Source: UBA3775 sp964625275 (GTDB taxonomy: Bacteria > Bacillota > Clostridia > Lachnospirales > Lachnospiraceae). From it: 7,660 nt of DNA. The notes beneath the pieces are model-generated. The model ran no database searches. It worked only from the letters and a program-made list of their open reading frames with translations, and was not told where the DNA came from. This document shows positions 1 through 6,624 of the stretch, one piece after another. Each line of letters starts with the position of its first letter. Positions within the stretch are counted from its first letter, which is position 1. The position numbers and the translations under genes were made by a program. The stretch is from assembly GCA_964625275.1 (NCBI GenBank), contig CAZVBH010000097.1, positions 1-7,660 of the forward strand, given 5' to 3'.

Positions 1-423
1 TGCAATCTGAGCATGACCGCCTTCCTTCTTACATGCATTAACTGCTGTTTCAAGGTTTCTAAGATCGTTAAGACAGTCGAAAATTCTAAGGATATCAATA
101 CCATTAGCAATTGACTTCTGTACAAAATATTCTACTACATCATCTGCATAATGGTTGTATCCAAGTATATTCTGACCACGGAAAAGCATCTGTGTCTTTG
201 TATTCTTAAGACCTGCTCTTAACTTACGAAGTCTTTCCCATGGATCTTCTTTAAGGAATCTAAGGCATGCATCAAATGTTGCACCGCCCCAGCACTCGAT
301 TGAGTGATAGCCAACCTGATCCATCTTATCAAGGATTGGAAGCATAAGCTCTGTTGGCATTCTGGTTGCTATTAAAGACTGGTGTGCATCACGAAGCACT
401 GTCTCTGTAATTTTAACACCCAT
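1..423 (-). CDS. oadA: Oxaloacetate decarboxylase alpha / pyruvate carboxylase subunit B-type carboxyltransferase, N-terminal part (cut by window edge)
   Basis: Only the first 141 codons are present; the rest lies beyond the left edge. The family moves a carboxyl group between oxaloacetate/pyruvate and the biotin of a carrier protein. Translation shows the hallmarks of the TIM-barrel carboxyltransferase: RDAHQS at residues 11-16 (the Asp is a metal ligand in the family), ECWGGATFD at 43-51, EDPWERLR at 59-66, LFRGQNILGYNHY at 80-92 and DILRIFDCLND at 110-120. The ATG at 423 is preceded by GGAGGT (431-436) with a 7-nt spacer. It is the last visible gene of the decarboxylase operon, 89 bp after oadB, with a hairpin in the gap. 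OadA and PycB cannot be told apart here, because the C-terminal half, which may carry a biotin domain, is missing. The family call is certain; the physiological substrate is inferred. Confidence 0.95.
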   Translation of the reverse strand, partial: MGVKITETVLRDAHQSLIATRMPTELMLPILDKMDQVGYHSIECWGGATFDACLRFLKEDPWERLRKLRAGLKNTKTQMLFRGQNILGYNHYADDVVEYFVQKSIANGIDILRIFDCLNDLRNLETAVNACKKEGGHAQIA

Positions 424-457
424 TGTGTTTACCTCCAAATTTATATCAATGTGGATA

Positions 458-497
458 ATCAGTCATGCACCCTAACTGACTTAGGCTGCATACTGAT
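458..497 (-). promoter_or_regulatory. Intercistronic hairpin between oadB and the oadA-like gene
   Basis: On the transcribed strand, ATCAGT, ATGCA and CCTAA pair with TTAGG, TGCAT and ACTGAT across a 5-nt loop (GTCAG). The stem is about 16 bp with one G-G mismatch and one bulged G. It starts about 16 nt past the oadB stop codon and ends about 35 nt before the oadA start. The next bases are not U-rich, so it does not look like a full intrinsic terminator. A role in mRNA processing, stability or partial attenuation that sets subunit ratio is inference. Confidence 0.55.
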
Positions 498-512
498 GTT
501 TTTATTAATTAG

Positions 513-2012
513 TTAGACACCAAATACGGCCATGAATACACCGGCTGCTACTGCAGTTCCGATAACTCCGGCTACGTTTGGTCCCATTGCATGCATGAGA
601 AGGAAGTTTGTAGGATCCTCTTCTGCACCAACCTTCTGTGATACTCTTGCTGCCATAGGTACTGCTGATACACCTGCAGAACCGATAAGTGGGTTTACAC
701 CACCATGTGTTACCTTGCACATAATCTTACCAAAGATTACACCGGCTGCTGTACCGAATGCGAATGCTACAAGACCTAAGATAACAATCTTAATTGTTGT
801 TACCTGAAGGAATGCTTCCGCACTTGTTGTTGCACCTACTGATGTTCCGAGTAAGATTACTACGATATACATCATTGCATTTGAAGCTGTTTCCTGAAGC
901 TGTCTTACTACGCCTGATTCTCTGAAGAGGTTACCAAGCATGAGACATCCGATAAGAGATGCTGTATCAGGAAGGATAAGAACTACGACAACTGTTACTA
1001 CAACCGGGAAAAGAATCTTCTCAAGCTTTGTTACAGGTCTGAGCTGTTCCATCTTAATCTGACGCTCTTCTTTTGTTGTGAGGAGCTTCATGATAGGTGG
1101 CTGAATAATAGGAACAAGTGACATGTAGGAGTAAGCTGCTACTGCAATTGGTCCCATAAGTGCTGTCTGTCCAAGCTTTCCTGCAAGGAAGATAGAGGTT
1201 GGTCCATCTGCACCACCGATGATTGATACTGCTGCTGCCTGTGTATCGCTGAAGCCTAAAAGGATTGCTAAAAGGTAAGCGGTGAAGATACCAATCTGAG
1301 CTGCTGCACCAAGAACGAAGCTCTTTGGATTTGCAATAAGTGGTCCGAAGTCTGTCATCGCACCTACGCCCATGAAGATAAGGCATGGAAGAATTGACCA
1401 TTCATCAAGCTGGAAGAAATAGTAAAGAAGTCCACCATTAGTTTCGGTTACTTTTCTGTAGCCTGCCTGATTGCCATCTGCATCATATACATAAATGTGA
1501 TCCTGCATATTGTCATAAGTATCAGAGGTTACATTCATTACTACGACTGCAGTCTGATCACCTGCTACATATACATAATTTTTGATAACTGTTAAGTCAT
1601 CTGCTTCAATATTGTTGGCTTCTACATCGATTGTTTTGTAGCTGCCTGTTTCTGAATCAAGTGTAAGATATTGAGTTTCATACTCAACCTCCTGCATCTC
1701 GCCGTCAATTCTGTAAGAAATTGTACATTCATCAGATTCATCAAAGGTTACTGCTGCAATCTGTGAATCTACTGAATCAGCATCTGAGTAGTAAGCATAG
1801 GTTACGCTTGGCTCTGCTGATATAGACGGACACATGTTAACTAGTAACATACCGAATGCAATTGGTACTAATAAAAGTGGCTCATAGCCTTTTTTAATAG
1901 CAAGATAGAGGAAGAGAAATGCTACTAAAATCATTACCCAGTTGCCCCAATAAAGAGAAGCAAAGCCTGACGCTTTTGCTAAGTAGGACACTGTATTAAT
2001 AATATAATCCAT
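513..2012 (-). CDS. oadB: Na+-translocating decarboxylase beta subunit (OadB/GcdB/MmdB family) with an extra N-terminal soluble domain
   Basis: This integral membrane subunit decarboxylates carboxybiotin and uses the energy to export Na+. Family motifs are intact: GVGAMTDFGPLIANP (215-229), SIIGGADGPTSIF (263-275), AYSYMSLVPIIQPPIMK (293-309) and NPLIGSAGVSAVPMAARVS (440-458), then MHAMGPNVAGVIG (473-485). By remembered alignment to Klebsiella OadB, D269, Y296, N440, G444 and S449 match the functional D203, Y229, N373, G377 and S382. Two helices (about 22-38 and 44-60) are followed by roughly 130 acidic, beta-prone residues (62-192) before the conserved core begins at GGLLYYFFQ. At 499 aa the protein is longer than the roughly 375-435 aa usual for the family. 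The Lys-rich turn between helices 1 and 2 suggests that the extra domain faces outside. The start has GGAGGT (2020-2025) 7 nt upstream. It lies 44 bp after the biotin carrier gene. Confidence 0.96.
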   Translation of the reverse strand: MDYIINTVSYLAKASGFASLYWGNWVMILVAFLFLYLAIKKGYEPLLLVPIAFGMLLVNMCPSISAEPSVTYAYYSDADSVDSQIAAVTFDESDECTISYRIDGEMQEVEYETQYLTLDSETGSYKTIDVEANNIEADDLTVIKNYVYVAGDQTAVVVMNVTSDTYDNMQDHIYVYDADGNQAGYRKVTETNGGLLYYFFQLDEWSILPCLIFMGVGAMTDFGPLIANPKSFVLGAAAQIGIFTAYLLAILLGFSDTQAAAVSIIGGADGPTSIFLAGKLGQTALMGPIAVAAYSYMSLVPIIQPPIMKLLTTKEERQIKMEQLRPVTKLEKILFPVVVTVVVVLILPDTASLIGCLMLGNLFRESGVVRQLQETASNAMMYIVVILLGTSVGATTSAEAFLQVTTIKIVILGLVAFAFGTAAGVIFGKIMCKVTHGGVNPLIGSAGVSAVPMAARVSQKVGAEEDPTNFLLMHAMGPNVAGVIGTAVAAGVFMAVFGV

Positions 2013-2056
2013 TCTTTTTACCTCCGAGGATTGTTTCTGTTAGTCATTTCTAAATA

Positions 2057-2425
2057 TTAGTTCATAGTTGCGAGAACTTCGCCTGCTTCTACTGACTGAC
2101 CTGCTGAAACATTTACGGAAGCGAGTGTACCATCCTGAGGTGCTACGATTTCATTTTCCATCTTCATAGCTTCGAGTACGAGTACAACATCACCCTTCTT
2201 AACTGCTGCGCCTGCAGCTGCTACTGTCTTTAAAATCTTTCCAGGCATTGGAGATGTAATCTTTACTGCTCCCTGTGCGCCTGCTGGTGCTGCTGCCTTT
2301 GCTGGAGCTGCCTTCTTTGGAGCTGCTGCCTTTGCCACTGGAGCTGCTGCAGCTGCTGTGCCTTCACTTTCTTCAACACAAACATCATAAACTGTTCCGT
2401 TTACGGTAATTGTATAATTCTTCAT
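2057..2425 (-). CDS. Biotin carboxyl carrier protein of the decarboxylase complex
   Basis: This is a small carrier that shuttles CO2 on biotin from the carboxyltransferase to the membrane beta subunit. Residues 1-20 form a short lead strand region (MKNYTITVNGTVYDV). Residues 24-52 are an Ala/Pro/Lys flexible linker. Residues 54-122 are a biotinyl/lipoyl domain with the biotinylation motif LEAMKMENEI; the acceptor is Lys88, 34 residues from the C-terminus, the standard spacing. SPMPGKILK at 58-66 is also typical of the domain. The length (122 aa) matches MmdC/GcdC-type carriers. AGGAGG (2434-2439) lies 8 nt before the ATG. The gene sits 15 bp after the gamma-subunit gene, so the two are surely co-transcribed. 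The linker's repeated Ala codons explain the local compositional bias. Confidence 0.96.
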   Translation of the reverse strand: MKNYTITVNGTVYDVCVEESEGTAAAAAPVAKAAAPKKAAPAKAAAPAGAQGAVKITSPMPGKILKTVAAAGAAVKKGDVVLVLEAMKMENEIVAPQDGTLASVNVSAGQSVEAGEVLATMN

Positions 2426-2440
2426 TATATAATCCTCCTT

Positions 2441-2806
2441 TTAAGCATTAAGCCATTTTTGTTTATTTCTCTTTTTAATTGAACGGACAACCAAACCGTC
2501 TGCAGGAACATATCCTCCGATTGACTCCTCATAGGCCTCTATTGCAGCTGTGATTACAGCTACGATTTCAAGATCATCTGTTACATCTTCAGCTTCTTCG
2601 ACAACCGGTGCCTGAACCGGAGCCGGTGCTGCCGGTGCCGGTACTGCTTTAGGCTGTCCAATTTTATTTACATACTTTAATAAGCTGATAATAAAGCTTA
2701 TAAGAATAAGAACTATAAATACTATACCTATACCTAAGATAGTATTTAGTCCAGCCTGTTTCATTGCTTCTGAATCCCAGACTATAAATGCCGCTATATT
2801 TGTCAT
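2441..2806 (-). CDS. oadG: Na+-translocating decarboxylase gamma/delta subunit (OadG/MmdD-like)
   Basis: This is a single-span membrane anchor that holds the peripheral carboxyltransferase on the beta subunit. A hydrophobic helix at about residues 22-44 (TILGIGIVFIVLILISFIIS) is followed by a basic turn. A Pro/Ala linker (53-68) and an acidic stretch (69-80) come next. A C-terminal segment, LEIVAVITAAIEAYE (79-93) and VVRSIKKRNKQKW (106-118), resembles the tail of methylmalonyl-CoA decarboxylase delta subunits. The length (121 aa) fits the family. GAGGTG (2812-2817) lies 5 nt before the start. The gap to the preceding gene is only 12 bp, so coupled translation is likely. Low sequence conservation in this family means the call rests on architecture, tail motif and position. 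Confidence 0.9.
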   Translation of the reverse strand: MTNIAAFIVWDSEAMKQAGLNTILGIGIVFIVLILISFIISLLKYVNKIGQPKAVPAPAAPAPVQAPVVEEAEDVTDDLEIVAVITAAIEAYEESIGGYVPADGLVVRSIKKRNKQKWLNA

Positions 2807-2818
2807 AAGCTCACCTCA

Positions 2819-4264
2819 CTAAACTGTTCCGTGTTTCTTAGCAGGACGTTCTTCTCTTTTTGTATAAAGCATTTCAAAAGCATAAATGAGCTGCTTTCTT
2901 ACTTCGTCTCCTGTGATGATAGCGTCAACATAGCCATGAGCTGCTGCGCTCTCTGCTGTTAAATACTTGCCATATTCTGCTGCTTTTTCTGACTTAACTG
3001 CTGCCTTATCAGCTGCTGCATCAATTTCATCAGCATAGATAATCTGAGCTGCAAGTCCGGCATCCATTGCACCGATTTCAGCGCCTTCAAGTGCAAATAC
3101 ATAATCTGCTCCTGTTGACTTTGAATTCATTGTTACATATGCGCTACCATAAGCCTTCTTAGTTACAACATTAATCTTTGGAACTGTTGCATTTGCGAAT
3201 GCATAAGTGAGCTTAGCTGCTGCAATGCTGATGTTCTTTGCCTCAGCCATTGTTGCTGCGTAGCCTGTAACATTTGTAAGTGAAAGAACCGGAATTGAAA
3301 ATGCGTCACAGAAATTGATAAATTCTGCTGCTTTATAGCATCCCTTTGTTGTAAGAGCTGCATCAAATTTCTTTTCAGCCTTGCCATTTTCATCATTAAG
3401 TGCAGTACGATTTGCTACCACACCTACTGTACTTCCATTTAATTTGATTAATGCGCAAAGCATCTCTGGTGCATAACCAGCCTTAACTTCGATTGCTTCG
3501 CCATTGTCTGCGATATCTTTTACTGCTTCAATTATATCATCAAGCTCTGCTGTAAATGCAGGGAGCTCACGATTAAGATCATCAGTTGATTCTCCATCAT
3601 TATCGTCCTCATTGTTGAGTGGGAGTAATGATACGAGTGAACGAATATTGTTGATTGAAGCTACTTCGTCTTCATCTACGAAGTCAACTGTTCCAGCTTC
3701 TGAAGCAAAGGCGCTTGAAGCTGTATCACATTTACCTACGTTATTTCCTTCAATTGCATTTGGAGCATTGACAAAAAGCTTTCCTTCTTTTGTCATGAAT
3801 ACATAATCACTAAGTGCTGCAACTACTGCGCTTCCACCACCACAATTACCATAAACTGCAGTAATCTGTGGAATAACGCCTGATGCAAGTGACTGTTTTG
3901 CATAAATAGCACCAAATGCTTCAAGTGCATCTGTTGCCTCCTGAAGTCTCATGCCGGCACCATCAAGAATACCAATTACCGGAGCACCAACCTTCATGGC
4001 TTTGTCATATAATGCAACTATTTTCTTAGCATGCATCTCACCAATCGTTCCGCTTAATACAGATGAGTCCTGGCTGTAGACATAAACAAGCTTGTCATCA
4101 ATAAGACCATAGCCTGTGATTACGCCGTCTCCCGGAGCTGCAATCTGCTGCATGTTGAAGTCTGTATTTCTCTTGGTTACAAGAGCACCGATTTCAACAA
4201 AACTGTTCTCGTCAAGAAGGGTTTCTATTCTTTCCCTAGCTGACAATTTTGCTGTATTACTCAT
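2819..4264 (-). CDS. Carboxyltransferase of the MmdA / propionyl-CoA carboxylase beta family (divergent)
   Basis: The family moves CO2 between an acyl-CoA (methylmalonyl-, malonyl- or glutaconyl-CoA in relatives) and carrier-bound biotin. Two crotonase-fold halves are visible, about residues 40-215 and 260-460. N-half signatures are LSARERIETLLDENSFVEIG (7-26), GDGVITGYG (45-53), GEMHAKK (75-81), GAPVIGI (93-99), SGVIPQI (128-134) and a Gly-rich GNCGGGSA (139-146) where the oxyanion-forming GG sits in relatives. C-half signatures are KLTYAFANATVPKINVVTKK (351-370), AYGSAY (371-376) and the C-terminal KREERPAKKHG (469-479). It is 481 aa, shorter than the usual ~510, and lacks the first ~30 residues of typical MmdA. 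The usual C-half PGxxQE/GGxxRHG region reads NVTGYAATMAEAKNISIAAA (331-350), so substrate is uncertain. It is the first gene of the operon, with GGAGGG (4271-4276) 6 nt before the ATG. Confidence 0.92.
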   Translation of the reverse strand: MSNTAKLSARERIETLLDENSFVEIGALVTKRNTDFNMQQIAAPGDGVITGYGLIDDKLVYVYSQDSSVLSGTIGEMHAKKIVALYDKAMKVGAPVIGILDGAGMRLQEATDALEAFGAIYAKQSLASGVIPQITAVYGNCGGGSAVVAALSDYVFMTKEGKLFVNAPNAIEGNNVGKCDTASSAFASEAGTVDFVDEDEVASINNIRSLVSLLPLNNEDDNDGESTDDLNRELPAFTAELDDIIEAVKDIADNGEAIEVKAGYAPEMLCALIKLNGSTVGVVANRTALNDENGKAEKKFDAALTTKGCYKAAEFINFCDAFSIPVLSLTNVTGYAATMAEAKNISIAAAKLTYAFANATVPKINVVTKKAYGSAYVTMNSKSTGADYVFALEGAEIGAMDAGLAAQIIYADEIDAAADKAAVKSEKAAEYGKYLTAESAAAHGYVDAIITGDEVRKQLIYAFEMLYTKREERPAKKHGTV

Positions 4265-4298
4265 TTCCAGCCCTCCGTTACTTTATTTGTATAAATCA

Positions 4299-4328
4299 TG
4301 CATTGAGAATGGAACTTAAGTCAATGCA
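4299..4328 (-). promoter_or_regulatory. Inverted repeat in the 5' leader of the decarboxylase operon
   Basis: TGCATTG and CAATGCA form a perfect 7-bp stem around a 16-nt loop that itself contains the palindrome ACTTAAGT. It lies in the roughly 84-nt leader, between the predicted transcription start (near 4348) and the ribosome binding site. It could be an operator for a repressor or an mRNA hairpin. No known regulator motif was recognised. Confidence 0.4.
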
Positions 4329-4354
4329 CATTTTTCCAATTTACACCGTCTATC

Positions 4355-4383
4355 ATTATAGCTTTAAAATAGATATTGTGCAA
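4355..4383 (-). promoter_or_regulatory. Sigma-A-type promoter of the decarboxylase operon
   Basis: On the minus strand, TTGCAC (4378-4383) and TATAAT (4355-4360) are separated by exactly 17 nt: a near-consensus -35 and a perfect -10. Transcription should start near 4348, about 84 nt before the carboxyltransferase ATG. The promoter lies just downstream of the recX terminator, which fits an independent transcription unit. Confidence 0.8.
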
Positions 4384-4390
4384 CCTTTAA

Positions 4391-4441
4391 ATTTAGAAAA
4401 TAAGCAAGAAAGCTCTGCTACTTAAGTAGCAGAGCTTTCTT
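4391..4441 (-). terminator. Intrinsic terminator of recX (perfect 36-bp palindrome overlapping the stop codon)
   Basis: Positions 4406-4441 form a perfect palindrome with two 18-nt arms (AAGAAAGCTCTGCTACTT and its complement). In the recX direction it is followed by GCTTATTTTC, which is moderately U-rich. The palindrome includes the last five codons and the TAA stop of recX, so the terminator stem is partly coding. With no free spacer, the central bases must open to form a loop. Confidence 0.75.
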
Positions 4442-5132
4442 CTGAGAAATAGTTAGTGATACAACGTTTTACATCGCTATATTTGTAGCCACTTCTGATT
4501 AGTGACTGAAGAGCTTTGGTTATCTTATCTTGATTTGCATAGTCTTCTTTTGTTAATTTCCTTGTAAGCTTTCGGTTGATTGCTTCGTCTATGAGACTTT
4601 GCTCTTCAATGCCATTTAATGAGTGCTCTTCTTCTATATTGGAATAGGCTGTGAGAATATCCTCTTTGGAAATTCCTTTTAGCAGAAGGTGACCTTCGAT
4701 GTATTTGCGGCTTTTACTTTTTTCTCTAAAGCGAATGTAGTTGGTCGCATAACGTACGTCATCAAGGTAATTGTACTTTTTGATATAATCCATGATTACT
4801 TTAGTATCTTCGGCTGAGTAATCAGCTGAGGTGAGTTTATCATGGAGTCCGCTTACTGTATAATCTCGGTCCGACAATAGACCAAGTGCATATCTTTTAC
4901 CTCTTGTGAGTACCACTTCGTTTAATAAAATTTCATAAACTGAGTCAGATAGTTCTATACCTGTCCCCGCTTCCGAGGGCGAATAATTTTCGTAATCTTC
5001 CGCCACATCAAGTACTGCGTCATAAAGGTTATACTCTCTAAGCTCGTAGGAGGTGAGGAAGAAAGAGTATTTCCCGTCACTAAAAAACAGGTACTTAGTT
5101 TTGCCTTTTTTCTTTATTTTATTAATATACAT
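4422..5132 (-). CDS. recX: RecX, regulator of RecA
   Basis: RecX binds RecA filaments and the RecA protein and usually damps recombinase activity. The 236-aa protein has a 70-residue N-terminal extension (MYINKIKKKGKTKYLFFSDG...) and then RecX helical repeats: YALGLLSDRDYTVSGLHDKL (81-100), YNYLDDVRYATNYIRFREKS (120-139), SRKYIEGHLLLKGISKEDIL (141-160) and LIRSGYKYSDVKRCI (211-225). It lies 87 bp downstream of recA in the same direction with no clear terminator between them, so read-through from the SOS-controlled recA promoter is likely. The ribosome binding site is weak (AGAAAGAAG), which may keep RecX far below RecA. An overlapping upstream ATG in another frame ends after five codons. The gene ends inside its terminator stem. 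Confidence 0.93.
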   Translation of the reverse strand: MYINKIKKKGKTKYLFFSDGKYSFFLTSYELREYNLYDAVLDVAEDYENYSPSEAGTGIELSDSVYEILLNEVVLTRGKRYALGLLSDRDYTVSGLHDKLTSADYSAEDTKVIMDYIKKYNYLDDVRYATNYIRFREKSKSRKYIEGHLLLKGISKEDILTAYSNIEEEHSLNGIEEQSLIDEAINRKLTRKLTKEDYANQDKITKALQSLIRSGYKYSDVKRCITNYFSEESSAT

Positions 5133-5219
5133 AGTCCATGTCTTCTTTCTGTTCTAACCTTCTTTTATACTTTAACATAATACATAGACTAGGCTTAATT
5201 GTTTTAATAAGCGGATAGT

Positions 5220-6257
5220 CTACGCTTCTTCAGTAGTTGTAGGAACTTCGTCTACCGGCATATCGTAGAGCTCACGAATCTTATTTTCAATTTCAAGCAT
5301 AATCTCCGGATGCTCTCCAAGGTAAACCTTGGTGTTTTCACGTCCCTGACCGATTTTTGAGCCGTTGTAAGAGAACCATGCACCACTCTTTTCAACAATA
5401 TTATTGTTTACAGCGATATCTAGGATGTCTCCTTCTTTACTGATGCCTTTTCCGAACATAATATCAAATTCAGCTTCTTTAAATGGAGGAGCCACTTTGT
5501 TCTTAACAATCTTTACTCTGGTTCGGTTTCCGATTACCTCTCCACTCATCTTTAGAGATTCAATTCTTCTTACATCCATTCTGACTGATGAGCCATACTT
5601 GAGTGCTCGTCCACCTGTTGTAGTTTCAGGATTTCCAAACATTACTCCGATTTTATCACGAAGCTGATTAATAAAGATTACAATACAATTGGTCTTGTTT
5701 ATAATTCCGGTAAGCTTTCTGAGTGCCTGAGACATCAGTCTAGCCTGCTGGCCCATATGAGAATCACCCATATCTCCATCAATTTCTGCCTTCGGTACAA
5801 GTGCAGCAACCGAATCGACAATTACAATATCTACAGCGCCAGAGCGCACGAGAGTTTCGGTGATTTCAAGTGCCTGCTCTCCACAATCTGGCTGGGATAT
5901 ATAAAGATTATCAATATCTACACCAATATTGGAAGCATAAACAGGATCAAGTGCGTGCTCTGCATCTACAAATCCGGCAATTCCACCACGCTTCTGAATC
6001 TCAGCGACACAGTGAAGTGCGACAGTCGTCTTACCACTGGACTCCGGTCCATAAATTTCAATTATTCTTCCTTTTGGAAGACCACCTATTCCTAAAGCTA
6101 TATCAAGACTTAAAGAACCGGTTGGAGATGATTGAATTGTCTTATCTTTTGTGCCATCTCCCAATTTCATTATTGAGCCTTTGCCGTAGGACTTTTCTAT
6201 TTGAGAAAGAGCTGCCTCCAAGGCTTTTTTCTTGTCTTCACTAGTCATTGTTGCCAT
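5220..6257 (-). CDS. recA: RecA recombinase
   Basis: ATP-dependent strand-exchange protein and co-protease for LexA cleavage. The 345-aa sequence is full length. Visible parts are the N-terminal helix (about 5-33), Walker A GPESSGKT (70-77, Lys76), DAEHALDP with the catalytic Glu100 (98-105), Walker B IVIVDSVAAL (144-153, Asp148), the HMGQQARLMSQALRKL segment (167-182), loop 2 QLRDKIGVMFGNPETTTGG (198-216) and the C-terminal domain ending in an acidic tail. The ATG at 6257 is preceded by AGGAGG (6269-6274) with an 11-nt spacer. The in-frame ATG at 6248 would lie 20 nt from that site, so the first start is preferred. Expression is expected from the promoter and LexA-type box at 6389-6417. No anomaly in the protein. 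Confidence 0.99.
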   Translation of the reverse strand: MATMTSEDKKKALEAALSQIEKSYGKGSIMKLGDGTKDKTIQSSPTGSLSLDIALGIGGLPKGRIIEIYGPESSGKTTVALHCVAEIQKRGGIAGFVDAEHALDPVYASNIGVDIDNLYISQPDCGEQALEITETLVRSGAVDIVIVDSVAALVPKAEIDGDMGDSHMGQQARLMSQALRKLTGIINKTNCIVIFINQLRDKIGVMFGNPETTTGGRALKYGSSVRMDVRRIESLKMSGEVIGNRTRVKIVKNKVAPPFKEAEFDIMFGKGISKEGDILDIAVNNNIVEKSGAWFSYNGSKIGQGRENTKVYLGEHPEIMLEIENKIRELYDMPVDEVPTTTEEA

Positions 6258-6291
6258 AATTAATAATTCCTCCTGGTAAATACATTTCTAC

Positions 6292-6325
6292 GAACGCCAT
6301 TGCATAAGCAATAGGGTTTACGTTC
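6292..6325 (-). promoter_or_regulatory. Hairpin in the recA 5' leader
   Basis: In the leader transcript, GAACG pairs with CGTTC, CC with GG, and ATTGC with GCAAT around a TTAT loop. The hairpin has a 4-nt bulge (TAAA) and lies 18 nt upstream of the AGGAGG site. It could stabilise the mRNA or affect translation. The outer GAACG/CGTTC halves resemble LexA half-sites but are 24 nt apart, too far for one operator. Confidence 0.4.
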
Positions 6326-6388
6326 TATTTAAAAGTTTTAGATTTCATTCGAAGTCTGATAAACATCTGTTCATATTGCTTTGTACTC

Positions 6389-6417
6389 ATCATATCACGC
6401 GAACAAATTTTCGTCAA
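6389..6417 (-). promoter_or_regulatory. recA promoter
   Basis: On the minus strand, TTGACG (6412-6417) and TATGAT (6389-6394) are separated by exactly 17 nt. The predicted start is near 6382, giving a leader of about 125 nt before the recA ATG. A LexA-type box occupies the spacer. Confidence 0.82.
6400..6413 (-). promoter_or_regulatory. LexA operator (SOS box) of recA
   Basis: Minus-strand CGAAAATTTGTTCG is close to the Gram-positive LexA consensus (CGAAC-N4-GTTCG): one half-site is perfect and the other has one change. It overlaps the last two bases of the -35 box and fills most of the spacer, the usual place for LexA repression of recA. LexA itself is not in the window. Confidence 0.8.
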
Positions 6418-6443
6418 CTGATTTTTTTACTTTTTTTAAATCA
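6418..6443 (-). promoter_or_regulatory. A-tract UP-like element upstream of the recA promoter
   Basis: Directly upstream of the -35 box, the minus strand has two phased runs of seven A (AAAAAAAGTAAAAAAA), the composition expected for an RNA polymerase alpha-subunit contact site or bent DNA. Activity is inferred from composition and position only. Confidence 0.5.
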
Positions 6444-6624
6444 CACCTATTTCTAAAACTCACGATTGAGATTTTGATAAGCTAATTATAATATATTTGA
6501 TGTACCATTTTATGTACTTCTAAATATTTTTTAACCCAATTATAAATATTGCTCACATTCTCATAAACTGCCTGACCTAAATTACACATATTCTACAACT
6601 CCCTTCTTTCATTTCTGATCAAAA
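6444..6624. other. AT-rich intergenic DNA without recognisable gene
   Basis: No ORF with a ribosome binding site and no recognisable RNA gene is visible on either strand. There are weak inverted repeats such as CTCA-cgat-TGAG near 6460 and scattered TATAAT-like words, as expected by chance in AT-rich DNA. Confidence 0.6.

Noticed and set aside
3163..3806. Open frames overlapping the carboxyltransferase (77 aa minus, 100 aa plus)
   Set aside because: They are frame shadows of a clear family member and have no start signals of their own.
5133..5219. Separate promoter or terminator between recA and recX
   Set aside because: Only loose TATAAA/TATTAT words and a weak AT stem are visible; read-through from recA is the simpler reading.
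5757..6244. Plus-strand open frames of 112 and 124 aa
   Set aside because: They lie antisense inside recA, whose protein is unmistakable.
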